Of a stretch of DNA of 64,000 bases, positions 48,421 through 59,049 are shown piece after piece. The position numbers and the translations under genes were made by a program. The notes under the pieces were generated by a model, which did not search any database, was not told the DNA's origin, and saw only the letters and a program-made list of their open reading frames with translations. Each line of letters opens with the position of its first letter. Position 1 is the stretch's first letter. The stretch is from the NCBI RefSeq assembly GCF_905475395.1, contig NC_058337.1, positions 115,624,368 through 115,688,367 of the forward strand. Direction: 5' to 3'. This DNA comes from Chrysoperla carnea (taxonomy: Eukaryota; Arthropoda; Insecta; Neuroptera; Chrysopidae).

Positions 48421-49035
48421 ATGAGCACTCATTGTCAATTACCAACACCGGGCAGTATGGGCACTTCAGGTGGTGGAACTATAGTCTCAGCCACAACAGC
48501 CGATTGGGATATCAACGATACATCAATACCACGTATCAGTGAATTTGATAAATTCGCTGAATGGGCTGACGGACATTGTCGTTTAGTTTATCCATCTACC
48601 AGCGAAGAAGCAAAACGGCACGCATCCGGTTGGGCAATGCGTAATACAAACAACCATAATGTGCATATTTTAAAGAAAAGTTGTCTTGGTGTGCTTATCT
48701 GCTCGTTAAGATGTACCCTACAATCTGGTGATCGAGTCCATTTACGTCCTGCAATATGTGATAAAGCACGGAAAAAGCAACAGGGAAAACCATGCCCAAA
48801 CCGACAATGTTCGGGTCGTTTAGAAATTCTACCTTGTCGTGGCCATTGTGGTTATCCAGTTACACATTTTTGGCGGCATACAGAGCATGCGATTTTTTTT
48901 CAAGCAAAAGGTGTACATGATCATCCAAGGCCTGAGGCCAAATCAACATCAGAAGCTAGGAGAAGTTTAGGCAATGGTAGGCGAGTCCGAGGCTTAGCTG
49001 TTTTATTAACAAGAGAAGCTGCTTTAGGAAATAAG
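48421..49035 (+). CDS. gcm: GCM coding exon 1: start codon and complete DNA-binding domain
   Basis: Codons 1-205. The acceptor AG at 48397-48398 follows a T-rich tract, and the ATG lies 22 nt inside the exon. The context GGCAATGA has a purine at -3. The exon ends AATAAG|GTATGT in phase 0. It encodes the whole zinc-coordinating domain plus the conserved [20 protein letters not shown] tail (about 186-205). GC content is clearly above the flanks, as expected for constrained coding DNA. Confidence 0.95.
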
Positions 49036-52000
49036 GTATGTAAACATAACAGAAATATTTTTTAATTATAGGTATTATTGATAATACCTATATCTTAGTC
49101 TTGTTTGGTCTTAGTCTTGTTTGGAAATCTTTGAAGATCTATTTTGTGTAGTTTAGAAATCTTTAAATGACTACCATAGTTTAGGTAGTTTCCAAGATTA
49201 TGTATTTTCTTAAAATCATTTTGAAATATTGAATGGACACATTTATCGATGTCATTCTTGCATTGAAAATTTCGAACCTTTTTCCAATACCAAATTTTTA
49301 GATTTTATCTGTTGAAATTCGCATTTATAACTTATGCTAAAGAGCTAATAGCGTCACGAAAAAGTTGATTTCAAGACAGTTAGATTTCAGATATTTCTTA
49401 TTAAAATTAGGTATGGATGAATAACGTTTGACATCTGAGAACGTTTACTGCACTTGCTAGGGCATGCTGATTTAAAAAATTCTGCGATAATTGCTGATTT
49501 AAAAAAAATGCCTTTTAACAATATGAATTCTAATTGTCAGATATTATTGTCTGCAGTAGCTCAGTTGGTTGAAGCATAACCAATTCCGTGCGGGATATGC
49601 TTAGGGTAGCGGGTTTTTTTTCCCGCCGTCACAGCAAAAATTATTTTAATTAATGGTTGTAACTCAGCCTCTCAATATTGAGAAGCTGATAACTGAAATT
49701 ATCAGCGGAAAAGGCGGCAAAACGCATATATGGTAACACAATGGACTCTATAGTCTAAGTGTGTCCTTCGTGGACAGCCGATATAACTAATAATTAGAAA
49801 AAAAAATCGTTTTCATAAAATTTTAGTGTGCCTGTAATTTTAATATGATTTATAAGTATTATAATCAAAAAGTATAATTTTAATTTGCCAGACAGAAATT
49901 TCGTTGCTTTACCGACGCGCATCCAGCGTTTGTTAACGCAACATTCCTCTCTAAGTTCAATAAGCAAAGAAGTATCCAAAATTAAATCGTCTTAGATTAA
50001 TTTTCCTCTAAATCGATTGGCCACTAGTAGATAATAGAACAAAGTAATAACAGCGTCGTTGCTCTGATGCTAATAAGTTTATTTATTCCATAAACGTATT
50101 CAATATGGAAGTAATTTAAAAAAATGAAAATTAATATTATTGTTTATTAGATAATATTAATACTAAGTTATCGATTTCTTGCAAAGATTTATCTTAAATC
50201 AATAACTGTTATTATCAACTCATTTTAAACCAACACTTATTATATAAAATATGTATGATTCGAAAAATGTTGTAGTCGTTATTTTAATATAGTCCGCGAA
50301 ATAAAACTACTTAACTACGGAATAAAAATATCATTTACAGTTTATGTAAGTGAAGTTTAACTATTTCAATAAACTTCGAAATTTGAATTTCCAAAAACAA
50401 GAAACACCTATAATCAGTCGAATAATAGTATATATTCAGTCCTTTGGATAGTTCGATAACTCTGAGCATGAGTCTGCGTAAAGTTATCTATGTCATAATT
50501 TTTTATTATTTCATCAAAAATATTATGCAAATCAAAAGTCTAGCAACTAAGTCTAAAAAATACAATTCATGGCCATCCATATCCCTATTTCGAGTGCTAT
50601 GGAAGGGGGATAAGTGAGCACAAGGGAAGTGAATACTATAACACGGTGGTCTTTACCAGTCTTAAATTTTAAACCCAGCGAAGCGGGTGGGTATCAAGCT
50701 AGTGGTTAATAAAGATCCCAATTGTAAAAGGAAAGCAAAAATTTGAGGATGCTATATTATTTAGAAAACGAAAGCAATATTCTCTCATAATTACCCAATC
50801 ACAATTATTAATTTCGTGTAGTATATCTGAATGTTATATAAATTGATATTAAAATATGAAAAGATAAATTGTATATACCCTTAAAGTAATTTAAAGTAGT
50901 GTTATAAATCATACAATACTTAATACTTAATACTTAATACTACTCAACTCAACTCGATATATTCCGTTGTTTAATTACAGGCGTATAAACTGTAAAATAT
51001 ACAAAACAAATAAATAATTATATGCTACATTCATCGCAACGCAGAGTTATCACATCCATCGATGAATCGAAACCTACCTAAAAAAATATTATTATTCATA
51101 TAAATATACATATTGAAGATCAAAACGCTTGAGTGTTACAGAAGTTACTAAAATTTCCAGCATTCGTTTCATTGTGTGTGAAATAAGCGTTGATTGTTTC
51201 CTTTCGCTGTAGCGATAAAAATTCATTCTCCTGTGCAATTGCCAAACAGTTGTAGTGATGCGACACGAATCCTACTTTTACTCGAGCTACCGAATCAACT
51301 CGGAGCAACCGAGTAGAGGTTATAATTAACAGATTAATAATTAATATTGCTAATCGGCTGAAAGTATTTAAAAATGGGTATATTCACATTTTTTTCTATG
51401 AATTCCTAGGAATTCAGTGAAGAAAGAATATTGTTAAGTTTCTTATCATTATTCCTACTATTAGATATTGGATTGGTAGCATTGTTTTTCTAATTCCCTT
51501 CTCTTCAGCTGTTTCTTCCCTGGTGGAAAAAATATTTGAAAAAAGAATAAGTCTTAATAAGTCTTAGGAAACTCTGAAAAAGTCTTAGAAACTTTAAAAA
51601 AGTACTAAGAACTCTGAATAACTCTGAATTAGACTAGCCCGAAAACGTTGAGAAATTCAAAGTTCCTAAGACTTTTTCAGAATTTCTTATTCTTTCTTCA
51701 AATATTTTTTCCACCAGGGTTCCTAATTTTCTTCTTACTATTCCTGTATGAAGGAATTTTAGGAAAAATCCTGAAAAATATTTAAACAAATCTTGTTCGA
51801 GTTGTGTGTAAATAGATAGTTCGAAAGACTCGGAATCCAGGGATAGTCAATGAATCTTTATAAAAACTGTTCGACTGTTGGAATGTGGCAAGCAATAATT
51901 TTAGTTCCTGTGTTAAATTCATCAGTTTTTGTACAGAATAAAACATAAAAAGAAAGGGCCGAATAACTTTGTTTTCATTATTACTTCGCCAATTTCCATG

Positions 52001-54759
52001 TCTATTTCTAACAATAATTGTATATATCCAGCATTCCCAACAGACTTTTATTTATTAAATTAAATTTCTAGCTGTGTATGACACCGCTTAGTTTTCTATC
52101 CTAGTTTTCCCATTAACTTTCTTTAACAATTTCCCTCATAAAAACATAAAGCCCAATTTTCTGTTTGACTCTGTATAATACCTATACAATCTTAAATAAA
52201 CTATTGAATTTTAATATTTAATATATTAAAATCATAACCACCGCCCTACTATAGCAAAGTAAAAAGAAATATTTTATAAAACCACTGCTGATAGCAACAA
52301 AATAAAACAAATAATAATCTCTATAGAGTATACGATATCGTCGAACGTCATCAATGACACAAAAAGGCAGCATTCGTTCGTACCCATAAAATTATTGCTT
52401 CTTTTTTTTAATTTTATCATTTTTATTGTTTTAATAATTAGTTTAAACAATGAAGGTGGTCTTATTAATTATACATATTTAACAAAAACAAACAAATCGT
52501 TGTGTTTAAATTTTCAATAGATTAACTTTTTAATTGTTGGGTTTGCGATTTTACAAACATTAAGAAATATTACTTTTTTCATTTGCTATCAAAAAACACC
52601 CCAATTGAGATATATGAAAGGAAAATGGAACTTGTATAACTTGGCTTATGTTATATAGAGCTTCCTATCTCCGATCCTGCTACGTGAGAAATAAGCTATA
52701 TAGGGGAGAAACGTACCTTATCAAAAACTTATCAATTCACAAAAATTTTTTTTTCGAAGAATCTCGAAAAAATTCCCTTTTGATCCCGGCCTGTTCTGCC
52801 TCCCCTGAATCTAGGGATAATGTAAATACTATAACTTATTATTTACATTTGATTATTTAGGAATATTTTTTATCAATTTCCTCAAAATTTCATTTTCTTA
52901 ATTATTTAGGGACTCAAAACTATATAAATCCAATTCATATGATGATTAAAGGAATCATTTTTGAGATTTCACATATTCTTTATGATTTCAGTCTATAGCT
53001 CAAAAAGTGCCCCAAATTGTGAAATCAACGTAATTTTCGTATTTATTAGAGTATAATTTCTTTCCTATCATTAAACAGTTTTTCTTCGGATTTCTTCGAT
53101 TTTTTATAGGTATAGACCCTCAGTCCCTCACTCTTTTAAAATCAAATAAAACCGTCGGAGTTGTATTAGCATTCAATTTTCAATGGAAATATTTTTTTCT
53201 AAATAGAATCTCAGTTCTCTTTTAAAATTAATACCGTTTCTCTTTTATTTACAGTTAATGTCTTTACGCGCACCCAAACGTTGTCGAACAAATGAGGAAG
53301 AAACTGAAGCTGGAAATATACGAACAATTCATCCTCCACCACTTATATCGGACTCAACAAAAGGTAAAAATCATTTTATTTTAATTTTAGCATAATTAGC
53401 ACATAAATAAATACGAGCCAAGAGCACCGACACTATGCCTGTTTTCAGTGGCGGATTGTTTTGATGATCATGTGATATTTAACTTGGGATGTTTCCGACA
53501 TTTGGCATTAACTTTGAAAAAAGGTATTTTTACCTTAAATTATTGGGTACATTTTCTTCTTCAAATACTTCAAATAATACTTAGCCCTAATATTTTTAAT
53601 TCAAAATATTCAAGATGTTAAATTTTATATGGAAGCTCAGTTTCTATATTTAAGTCAGGAAAATGTGAATTAAAATTTAATTGCTTTGCTTTTTTTTTTA
53701 GGATATTCCTGTTCGTGTCCTCCCTTTGAATGCATGTGTGTCAACAACACTCAAATCTCAACATCATCAACTTTATCGCAACATTGTATGCAAAACTCAC
53801 ACACCTATCCACAGCCACATCTCCAAAATAATCATCACAACTACCCCAATTACGATCAATCATCATTTTGGGTTCAACAACAAGATCAACAAAATCCTAT
53901 TCAAACAAATTTACCAACGGCAAATATTCCTAACACGGAAACTGACGAACTAATTCATACAAACTTTAATCCTCAATACGATTTTGTTCCACTATCCGGT
54001 GATCTATTTCAACCTGAAGAAATTTTCCAATTGGATCAACCGCTAAAACATGATCAAACTGATATAACAGCACGATCACCACCTACTCTTTTAGATCTCG
54101 GAAGTGGAACCATTTATCGCAATTATATTAAACATGAAGAAATGGCAGCATCCAATAATAACTCAATAGTAAATAATAATTGTTGGCTACAAAATACGAA
54201 TCACACCGTAGGGAATCATGAATTCACAGCCGGACAATACATTAATGAAGATAGTAACAACAGTTGTACAAATTCTAGTCCACCACATTTTGAAACAATT
54301 AACTGTGATGCGCAATACCATCAGGAAACACCACAGCAACAGTTTCATGAAATGTTTCATCAAAATATGTACGAACAAAATTATTACGATGAATATTCAT
54401 CATACCATGATCTCAAATCTACCACAAATACGGCACAAAGTTCCTATAAAGTTCCACAAAATTATCCTGCTCATAATCATGGAACAAATTGTATGATAAG
54501 TGATTTAGATGTACCGATTATCGATTATCCAATGAACAATTTATGTATGGGTGGAATGTATGGTGCTAGTATGGAGAATTCTGAACGAATTTTAGATAAT
54601 TTACAGCAAACAAGTTGTGATTCGTCATCGATGGAAACAATGGTGGGAATTATTGACGATTATCGAATTAATCCAGTCGACAATTATAATTTAATGACGA
54701 CTGTATCGAATCAAAATTATTTAGATTATTCACAAATTGATCCATTATCTCATCATTAA
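48421..54759 (+). CDS. gcm: GCM-domain transcription factor (glial cells missing family), gene model
   Basis: Three coding exons (48421-49035, 53255-53363, 53702-54759) give a 593-residue protein. GCM proteins are nuclear zinc-containing transcription factors that bind AT(G/A)CGGGT; in Drosophila they switch neural precursors to glia and act in haemocyte formation. Residues 28-175 form the GCM domain: DWDIND (28-33), [12 protein letters not shown] (41-52), [20 protein letters not shown] (67-86), Cys at 88, 94, 98, 113, 125, 130, 139, 143, and [19 protein letters not shown] (143-161). The C-terminal half is Asn/Gln/His/Ser-rich, as expected of an activation region, and begins with the family-like [13 protein letters not shown]. 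The start at 48421 gives a short 27-residue leader before the domain. All introns are GT-AG. Whether this is the counterpart of Drosophila gcm or gcm2 cannot be told. Confidence 0.93.
49549..49806 (+). repeat. tRNA-derived SINE in the GCM intron
   Basis: The head GCAGTAGCTCAGTTGGTTG has a perfect Pol III A-box (TAGCTCAGTTGG, 49557-49568). The T-arm region reads GCGGG-T-run-CCCGCC (about 49609-49626): the stem is kept but the B-box loop is replaced by a T run, so Pol III activity is probably lost. A body with GTGTGTCCTTCGTGGACAGC follows, then an A-rich tail at 49794-49806. Same sense as the host gene. Confidence 0.65.
50568..50702 (+). mobile_element. Helitron 3' end fragment
   Basis: CTATTTCGAGTGCTATGG, GGGGATAAGTGAGCAC and TTTAAACCCAGCGAAGCGGG are followed by TGGGTATCAAGCTAG at 50702 and T. 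The CCCAGCGAAGCGGG hairpin a few bases before CTAG is the Helitron 3' signature and matches the inverted end at 9964-9995. The 5' part is missing. Confidence 0.6.
51518..51719. mobile_element. Foldback MITE with 34-bp termini in the GCM intron
   Basis: CCCTGGTGGAAAAAATATTT and the following GAAAAAAGAATAAG are matched inverted at the right end (CTTATTCTTTCTTC and AAATATTTTTTCCACCAGGG) with one mismatch in 34. Inner parts (GTCTTAGGAAACT, CTGAAAAAGTCTTAG) also pair with AGTTCCTAAGAC and TTTTTCAGAA. 202 bp, no ORF, no clear target duplication. Confidence 0.7.
53255..53363 (+). CDS. gcm: GCM coding exon 2 (small)
   Basis: 109 nt encoding residues 206-241 plus the first base of codon 242. It begins [16 protein letters not shown] and ends PPLISDSTK. 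The acceptor is TTTATTTACAG and the donor AAAG|GTAAAA. Its reading phase (0 in, 1 out) joins exons 1 and 3 without a frameshift. The basic KRCR cluster just after the domain could be part of a nuclear localisation signal. Too short to be found as an ORF; inferred from splice sites and phase. Confidence 0.85.
53364..53701 (+). other. GCM intron (338 bp)
   Basis: GTAAAA donor and a TTTTTTTTTAG acceptor. No repeat of note. Confidence 0.85.
53702..54759 (+). CDS. gcm: GCM coding exon 3: C-terminal activation region and stop
   Basis: Completes codon 242 (Gly) and encodes residues 243-593, ending DPLSHH with TAA at 54757-54759. The N-terminal [10 protein letters not shown] cysteine cluster resembles the conserved post-domain segment of insect GCM proteins. 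The remainder is rich in Asn, Gln, His, Tyr and Ser with few charged residues, typical of a disordered transactivation region. CAA/AAT-rich codon runs explain the overlapping shadow frames in the other phases and on the other strand. Confidence 0.93.
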
Positions 54760-54786
54760 AATTATTGTTTTTGATATTTTTAGTTA

Positions 54787-54792
54787 AATAAA
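54787..54792 (+). terminator. Proximal polyadenylation signal AATAAA
   Basis: Lies 28 nt after the GCM stop codon, so a transcript ending here would have a very short 3' UTR. AATAAA is frequent by chance in AT-rich DNA. Confidence 0.35.
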
Positions 54793-54954
54793 AGTGTAAA
54801 ATAATGTTTTCAGATCTAAGAGAGTTCCAAAAATTAGCCGCGACTGATTTTATTAGGTAATATCAAATGCTTATGAAAATCGCCTTAAAATTGGAGTCAA
54901 TGAAACAATCCTACTCAACGTCACCTAAAACATTCTAATTTATTTGGCTCAATA

Positions 54955-55475
54955 ATTTTTATGCCATGTAAATATGAAATATATCAAGGTATACTATGTT
55001 TAGTCCCAAGTTTGTAACTCTTAAAAATATTGATGCCATGAACAAAATTTTGAAATGGGTGTTCATAAAATCCATTGGAATAGGTGTTCATAAAATGCTC
55101 AGGACGTAAAAAGTGAGGTTGAGTAAATGAGCAACATAGCTCAATTGGGTCGAGAATACCTTGTAAATCGTTAGAGATAGAACAAAAGTTTAAATGTAAA
55201 AAATGATCCTTAAAAAATAAAAAACAAACAACTTTTGTTTGAATCATTTTCCCCTAAACATCACTGTTTACCCGTGAGGGAACAAATTAAGTTAGAAACA
55301 TTTTATAGTCGCAACACAGTCGTGTAATATAATCACGACTGTGACTTTCTGAAAGTGACTATCTTTCTTTACTTACGTGACGTAAATAAAGCAAACGATT
55401 GTGTAATCAACACTGACTGCATATTTTAACAATTGACTCAGTCAATTGTTTGTTTTTACTTGTTATTAATGAACT
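54955..55475 (+). repeat. R1-family repeat, copy G
   Basis: Same sense as GCM. ATGCCATGTAAATATG, the R1 head, ACGTAAAAAGTGAGG, GAGCAACATAGC, CAACTTTTGTTTGAATC, CTTTACTTACGTGACG, then a perfect palindrome AACAATTGACT-C-AGTCAATTGTT at 55428-55450 that includes TGACTCA, an AP-1-type core. If the distal polyadenylation site is used, this copy lies in the 3' UTR. Confidence 0.7.
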
Positions 55476-56279
55476 TGTATTACGTGTATGATATAAGAGT
55501 TTGTCGATTATTTGACAGGCAATCATGAAAAACACCAATCGTATAGATGTATAACATCAACGTTATACAAGTTGCCTATGTATGTATCTTTGAAGTCGAC
55601 TTTCTATGGACCATTTCATTTAACTACTAATTAATTGTTTATTAACAAATAGAAACATTTGCGCAAGTAACTCATGATTTACGAATGAAATTTGACACCT
55701 AAAATACACATTCCATCAGGTTTTAGCAAAAAGTGAGCGATTTATTTCATTTTCCTTAATGTGTTATATCCTTGACTGTACCATAAAAGTTTTTTGGAAC
55801 TCTAATTTTGATCGTAATAATAATTAATAATTCATTAATATTGTTTTGTTGAATTTGGAAATTTGGTTGCACAAAATGACTCACAAAAATATTCAAAGAG
55901 AATGGAAATCATAGAATAAAATATGATCTAAACTCAAAAATACTATAATATGCATTTTAGTTATTTATAGCATATTTTTTTTCTAAAAACTACGTACTTA
56001 TATGCAATTTACGTAACATTCTAGTCGTAGGAGTTGCATATCATATAAATAAAGTTTTGTGATGGAAATACATTCTATAACTATGGAAAACATTGTTCTC
56101 TTTGAAATTTTTGGTTTAGATAAAAAACATTCCAGAAAAAAGGTTGAGTAAAGTGAAAATACGCGATAAAAATCGTGTATTTTGTGTTATACATTAATTT
56201 TGTTAGTTAAAAATAAATTGTAAAATTGTTTTTCTTTCTTATTTTGTACATATTAATTCATATTTAAATACTTGTTGTA

Positions 56280-56285
56280 AATAAA
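56280..56285 (+). terminator. Candidate distal polyadenylation signal AATAAA
   Basis: Follows a T-rich, UTR-like stretch (56200-56280) and is followed about 20 nt later by TTTCCGGTTGTGATTATTTTT, a GU/U-rich downstream element. Other AATAAA hexamers lie at 56048 and 56212. Use of this site would give a 3' UTR of about 1.5 kb that includes R1 copy G. Confidence 0.4.
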
Positions 56286-56598
56286 GATTCTATTTGAAAA
56301 TTTATTTCCGGTTGTGATTATTTTTTTGTTCTTATTAAAAACCACCCCCACCATTAAATGAATTCAACAGTAGGCTTCCCTTCAACCCTCTCCCAATCCA
56401 TTTTTATTATATAAATAAAACTGTAATTTGTTTTCGCGATGTTTACTCATCTTGGAGCTTGCGTTAAACCATTGAATCTGTACCATCCGTAAAGGATTTA
56501 TAGGTCATATTCCAAAAATTACTCACACAACATTTAAGTGTTCTGGATTTTTTAAATTTTTGGAATAAAATTGCCTTATTAAATTTTGAAACTTAATA

Positions 56599-56883
56599 CA
56601 GTGGACCTCCGATAATAATCCGGCCCCTGACTAATTCGGCGCCCTTTGTAATCCGAAATATATTTTTTTAAAGATGGTAATTAGATACATATTGTTGAAT
56701 ATAACATATAGAATCTTATCCTTGAATTTGTGATTTGTGGGATTACAAGATACTCTTTTGTAAAAAATTCCGGACTATAGAGGGTCTCCGGACTTTCCGG
56801 ACTATCAGTATTCTATAATCTGACAAATTCGATGGTCCAACACTGCCCTGCAAAACATTTGCTAGATTACCAGTCGTCCACTG
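56599..56883. mobile_element. pogo/Tigger-type MITE with TA target duplication
   Basis: The left end CAGTGGACCTCCGATAAT and the right end, ending GTCCACTG, form an inverted pair (8 bp perfect, then imperfect). A TA flanks each side (56597-56598 and 56884-56885). The interior has repeated AATCCGG, TAATTCGG and TAATCCGAAA motifs and CGGACTATAGAGGGTC, the style of pogo/Tigger termini. 285 bp, non-coding. Confidence 0.75.
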
Positions 56884-57230
56884 TATTTGTTATGAATGAA
56901 AATTTGGTATTCGGGTTTAGTTCCCAGAGCGGCGATATTTGGAAAATGAGAAAAAAATATTCTCCGCGTTATTGAAAATGCGTGTTGGAAACATCTTTAA
57001 ATTACAATAAATAAAATTTTTGAAATCTTTAAAACGTTTACAATTTAATTTTTGCTTTTTTAACAAATTAACCACTGAGAAATTTCAATTAATGCGCTTT
57101 CTTAAACTTGTTAATCATGAATGTATTATATAAACATGAGTGACGGACGCAAAAGGTAAAGCGATTTTGAATATCGAGGAAATTTTTTTATATCCGTAAA
57201 TTAATTCATTTTATGTAAAATTTCAGTAAT

Positions 57231-57280
57231 GAGGCAGCATTTTCCACAGTACCCAGAGGCAGCATTTTTCACAGTACCCA
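57231..57280 (+). repeat. 25-bp tandem duplication
   Basis: Two adjacent copies of GAGGCAGCATTTTYCACAGT plus ACCCA, identical at 24 of 25 positions. Neither the ORF at 57302-57502 nor a plausible exon includes it. Confidence 0.8.
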
Positions 57281-57899
57281 AATATTGCTCCACATTGACG
57301 ATTGAATGAGATACAGTTCCTGTTATATCGACTTAAATCAATTGATACATCAGAAACTTGTTTTTCCAAAATGGGTAGGTACTCTTTATCATATAGACCA
57401 CAGACTTCTGAGTTTAGAACTTCCGAGAGTTCAGAACTGTCGACACTGCCAATTCACCCCTTCTACATACCTACCTTTTCTAGTAGATTTTCATTGGGAT
57501 AAATTTTTAAAAAATATACTGATTTTTTGATACAAAAGAGACAAATTTTTATTATAATTCATTTTTGTACATTGTGTGTAAGGTTTGTCTATCACTAAAA
57601 ATTTAATAATTTTTTATTTATATTAATTAGTTTTATATCTTTCAAATACATCTTTTTTTTAATTTTTATATCATCAGTAATTAATTAATAAATAATTAAT
57701 TAATTAAATTTAAAAAAACGGTAGTTTCACATTCATACATAATAAGTAATAATAATATTAAAAATTGTATTATATAAACATTATACATTATATAATAATA
57801 TATAAATACACTTAAAACAATTGTATTTTTTTTTATTTTATAATTTTTCCTATGTAAAGCCTATAAATTATTAATAATAATATTTTAAATATAAATATA

Positions 57900-57987
57900 C
57901 AGGGTGTACAAAAATAATTTGGAAATTCATTGTTGTGTTTTGTTTGTTTGTTTGTTTGTTTGTTTTTTTTTTTTTTTTGATACCCTG
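57900..57987. mobile_element. Mini-MITE with CAGGGT termini around a GTTT microsatellite
   Basis: CAGGGTGTACA at the left and TGATACCCTG at the right share an inverted CAGGGT tip. TA flanks both sides (57898-57899, 57988-57989). The interior holds a TTTG/GTTT microsatellite and a T tract (about 57935-57978). Only 88 bp. Confidence 0.5.
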
Positions 57988-58635
57988 TACATTATATTAT
58001 TTCATCACAATATATTTTTCAAACAAAACTTTCATAAGGTGGAAAAGTTTTGTTTTAATATTTTTTAAGAACATTTTTTTTTTATTAAATAAATAATAAA
58101 AATTCTATAGGTTAAAGGAAAATGTAGAACAGAAAGTTTAAGTGGAGAAGAAAGTATGGAAAAGAGTAGGAAATAGGAGATAAAAACAATACATGCAAAT
58201 TGAAATATTGAAAATACACTTAAAACAAGATCTATTATTTAATATGTGTACAAACACTACTGTGATGCGCATGCGTTATGTTAAGTTATGTGGGTATCTT
58301 ATTTCTGGTGGAATCATAGGTGATTATTTTAGGATTTAAATCTGTATAATTTCTATAATAAATTATTTCTATTACTAAATTTTCAATTTTAACGAAACCA
58401 CTTTGGCTGAAACGACGCCTCGCAAATCTTATTATGAAAAACTCTTTTGGGGAAATTCGCTATAGTTTGGTTACTACCAAAAAGTTCAGCTAATAGTATG
58501 AGAGCTGAAAATATTAAATAGTATGATGTGAGCATTTCTAAATTTTATTTTCATAAACAGCTTATAGTTGTGTGTAGTCCATATACATATTCCTTATATG
58601 TCTATTGGGTAGTCCCATGGTCATCAAATTGAATT

Positions 58636-58735
58636 ATTAGAAATGAGTGTATTAGATATTTGTTCAGTTTATTACAAACGAATTTTGGATCATTTGTAAT
58701 GAACGGCACAAATATCTAATATAATAATTTCTAAT
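58636..58735. repeat. 100-nt hairpin, copy 1 of a pair
   Basis: The left arm ATTAGAAATGAGTGTATTAG and following ATATTTGT pair with ACAAATATCTAATATAAT and following AATTTCTAAT. An inner stem ATTACAAA/TTTGTAAT closes a loop of about 15 nt. Size and shape are like a pre-miRNA or a very small MITE. A related copy lies about 310 bp downstream. Confidence 0.55.
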
Positions 58736-58947
58736 ATTTTTTTAATAAACTAACTTTACAACCAAGGGAATCTAGGTTTCATTCGATTTTGAGCCAAAAA
58801 TAGACTCTCCATTACGACGAAATGATTTTTTCTAAGGCACTTCATTAGCCCTACAATTTCGTCATAAAACGAAAAGTTATGGTAGCCTTAAAACGGTATG
58901 AGGTTGCTTCGATTCCCTTGAACATAAAGAAGGTTTATTGAAAAAAT

Positions 58948-59042
58948 ATTAGAAATGAGTGTCTTAGCTATTTGTTTGATTGATTACAAATTGCGCTTAA
59001 ATCATTTGCAATTAACGACAGAAATATCTAATTCGAGGAATC
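58948..59042. repeat. Diverged second copy of the 58.6-kb hairpin
   Basis: ATTAGAAATGAGTGTCTTAG, GATTACAAATTGCG, ATCATTTGCAATTAACG and GAAATATCTAATTCGAGG follow the same order as copy 1 with substitutions that weaken but do not abolish the pairing. Confidence 0.5.
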
Positions 59043-59049
59043 ACGAAAA

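Larger units (their letters stand above)
49036..53254 (+). other. GCM intron (4.2 kb)
   Basis: Starts GTATGT and ends TTTATTTACAG. It carries a tRNA-derived SINE (49.55-49.81 kb), a Helitron 3' end (50.57-50.70 kb), three tandem ACTTAAT units near 50918-50940 and a foldback MITE (51.52-51.72 kb). A segment of balanced composition at 51120-51310 holds the imperfect inverted pair ACTCGAGCTACCGA/ACTCGGAGCAACCGAGT. Otherwise AT-rich. Confidence 0.85.

Noticed and set aside
53726..54496. Several overlapping frames in other phases and on the minus strand
   Set aside because: Shadows of the Asn/Gln/His-rich GCM exon, where CAA/AAT/CAT codons leave other frames open.
57227..57502. Downstream exon or small protein gene (acceptor at 57226, frames from 57302 and 57306)
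   Set aside because: Stops follow within about 25 codons of the acceptor, and the two overlapping frames show no domain or codon bias.
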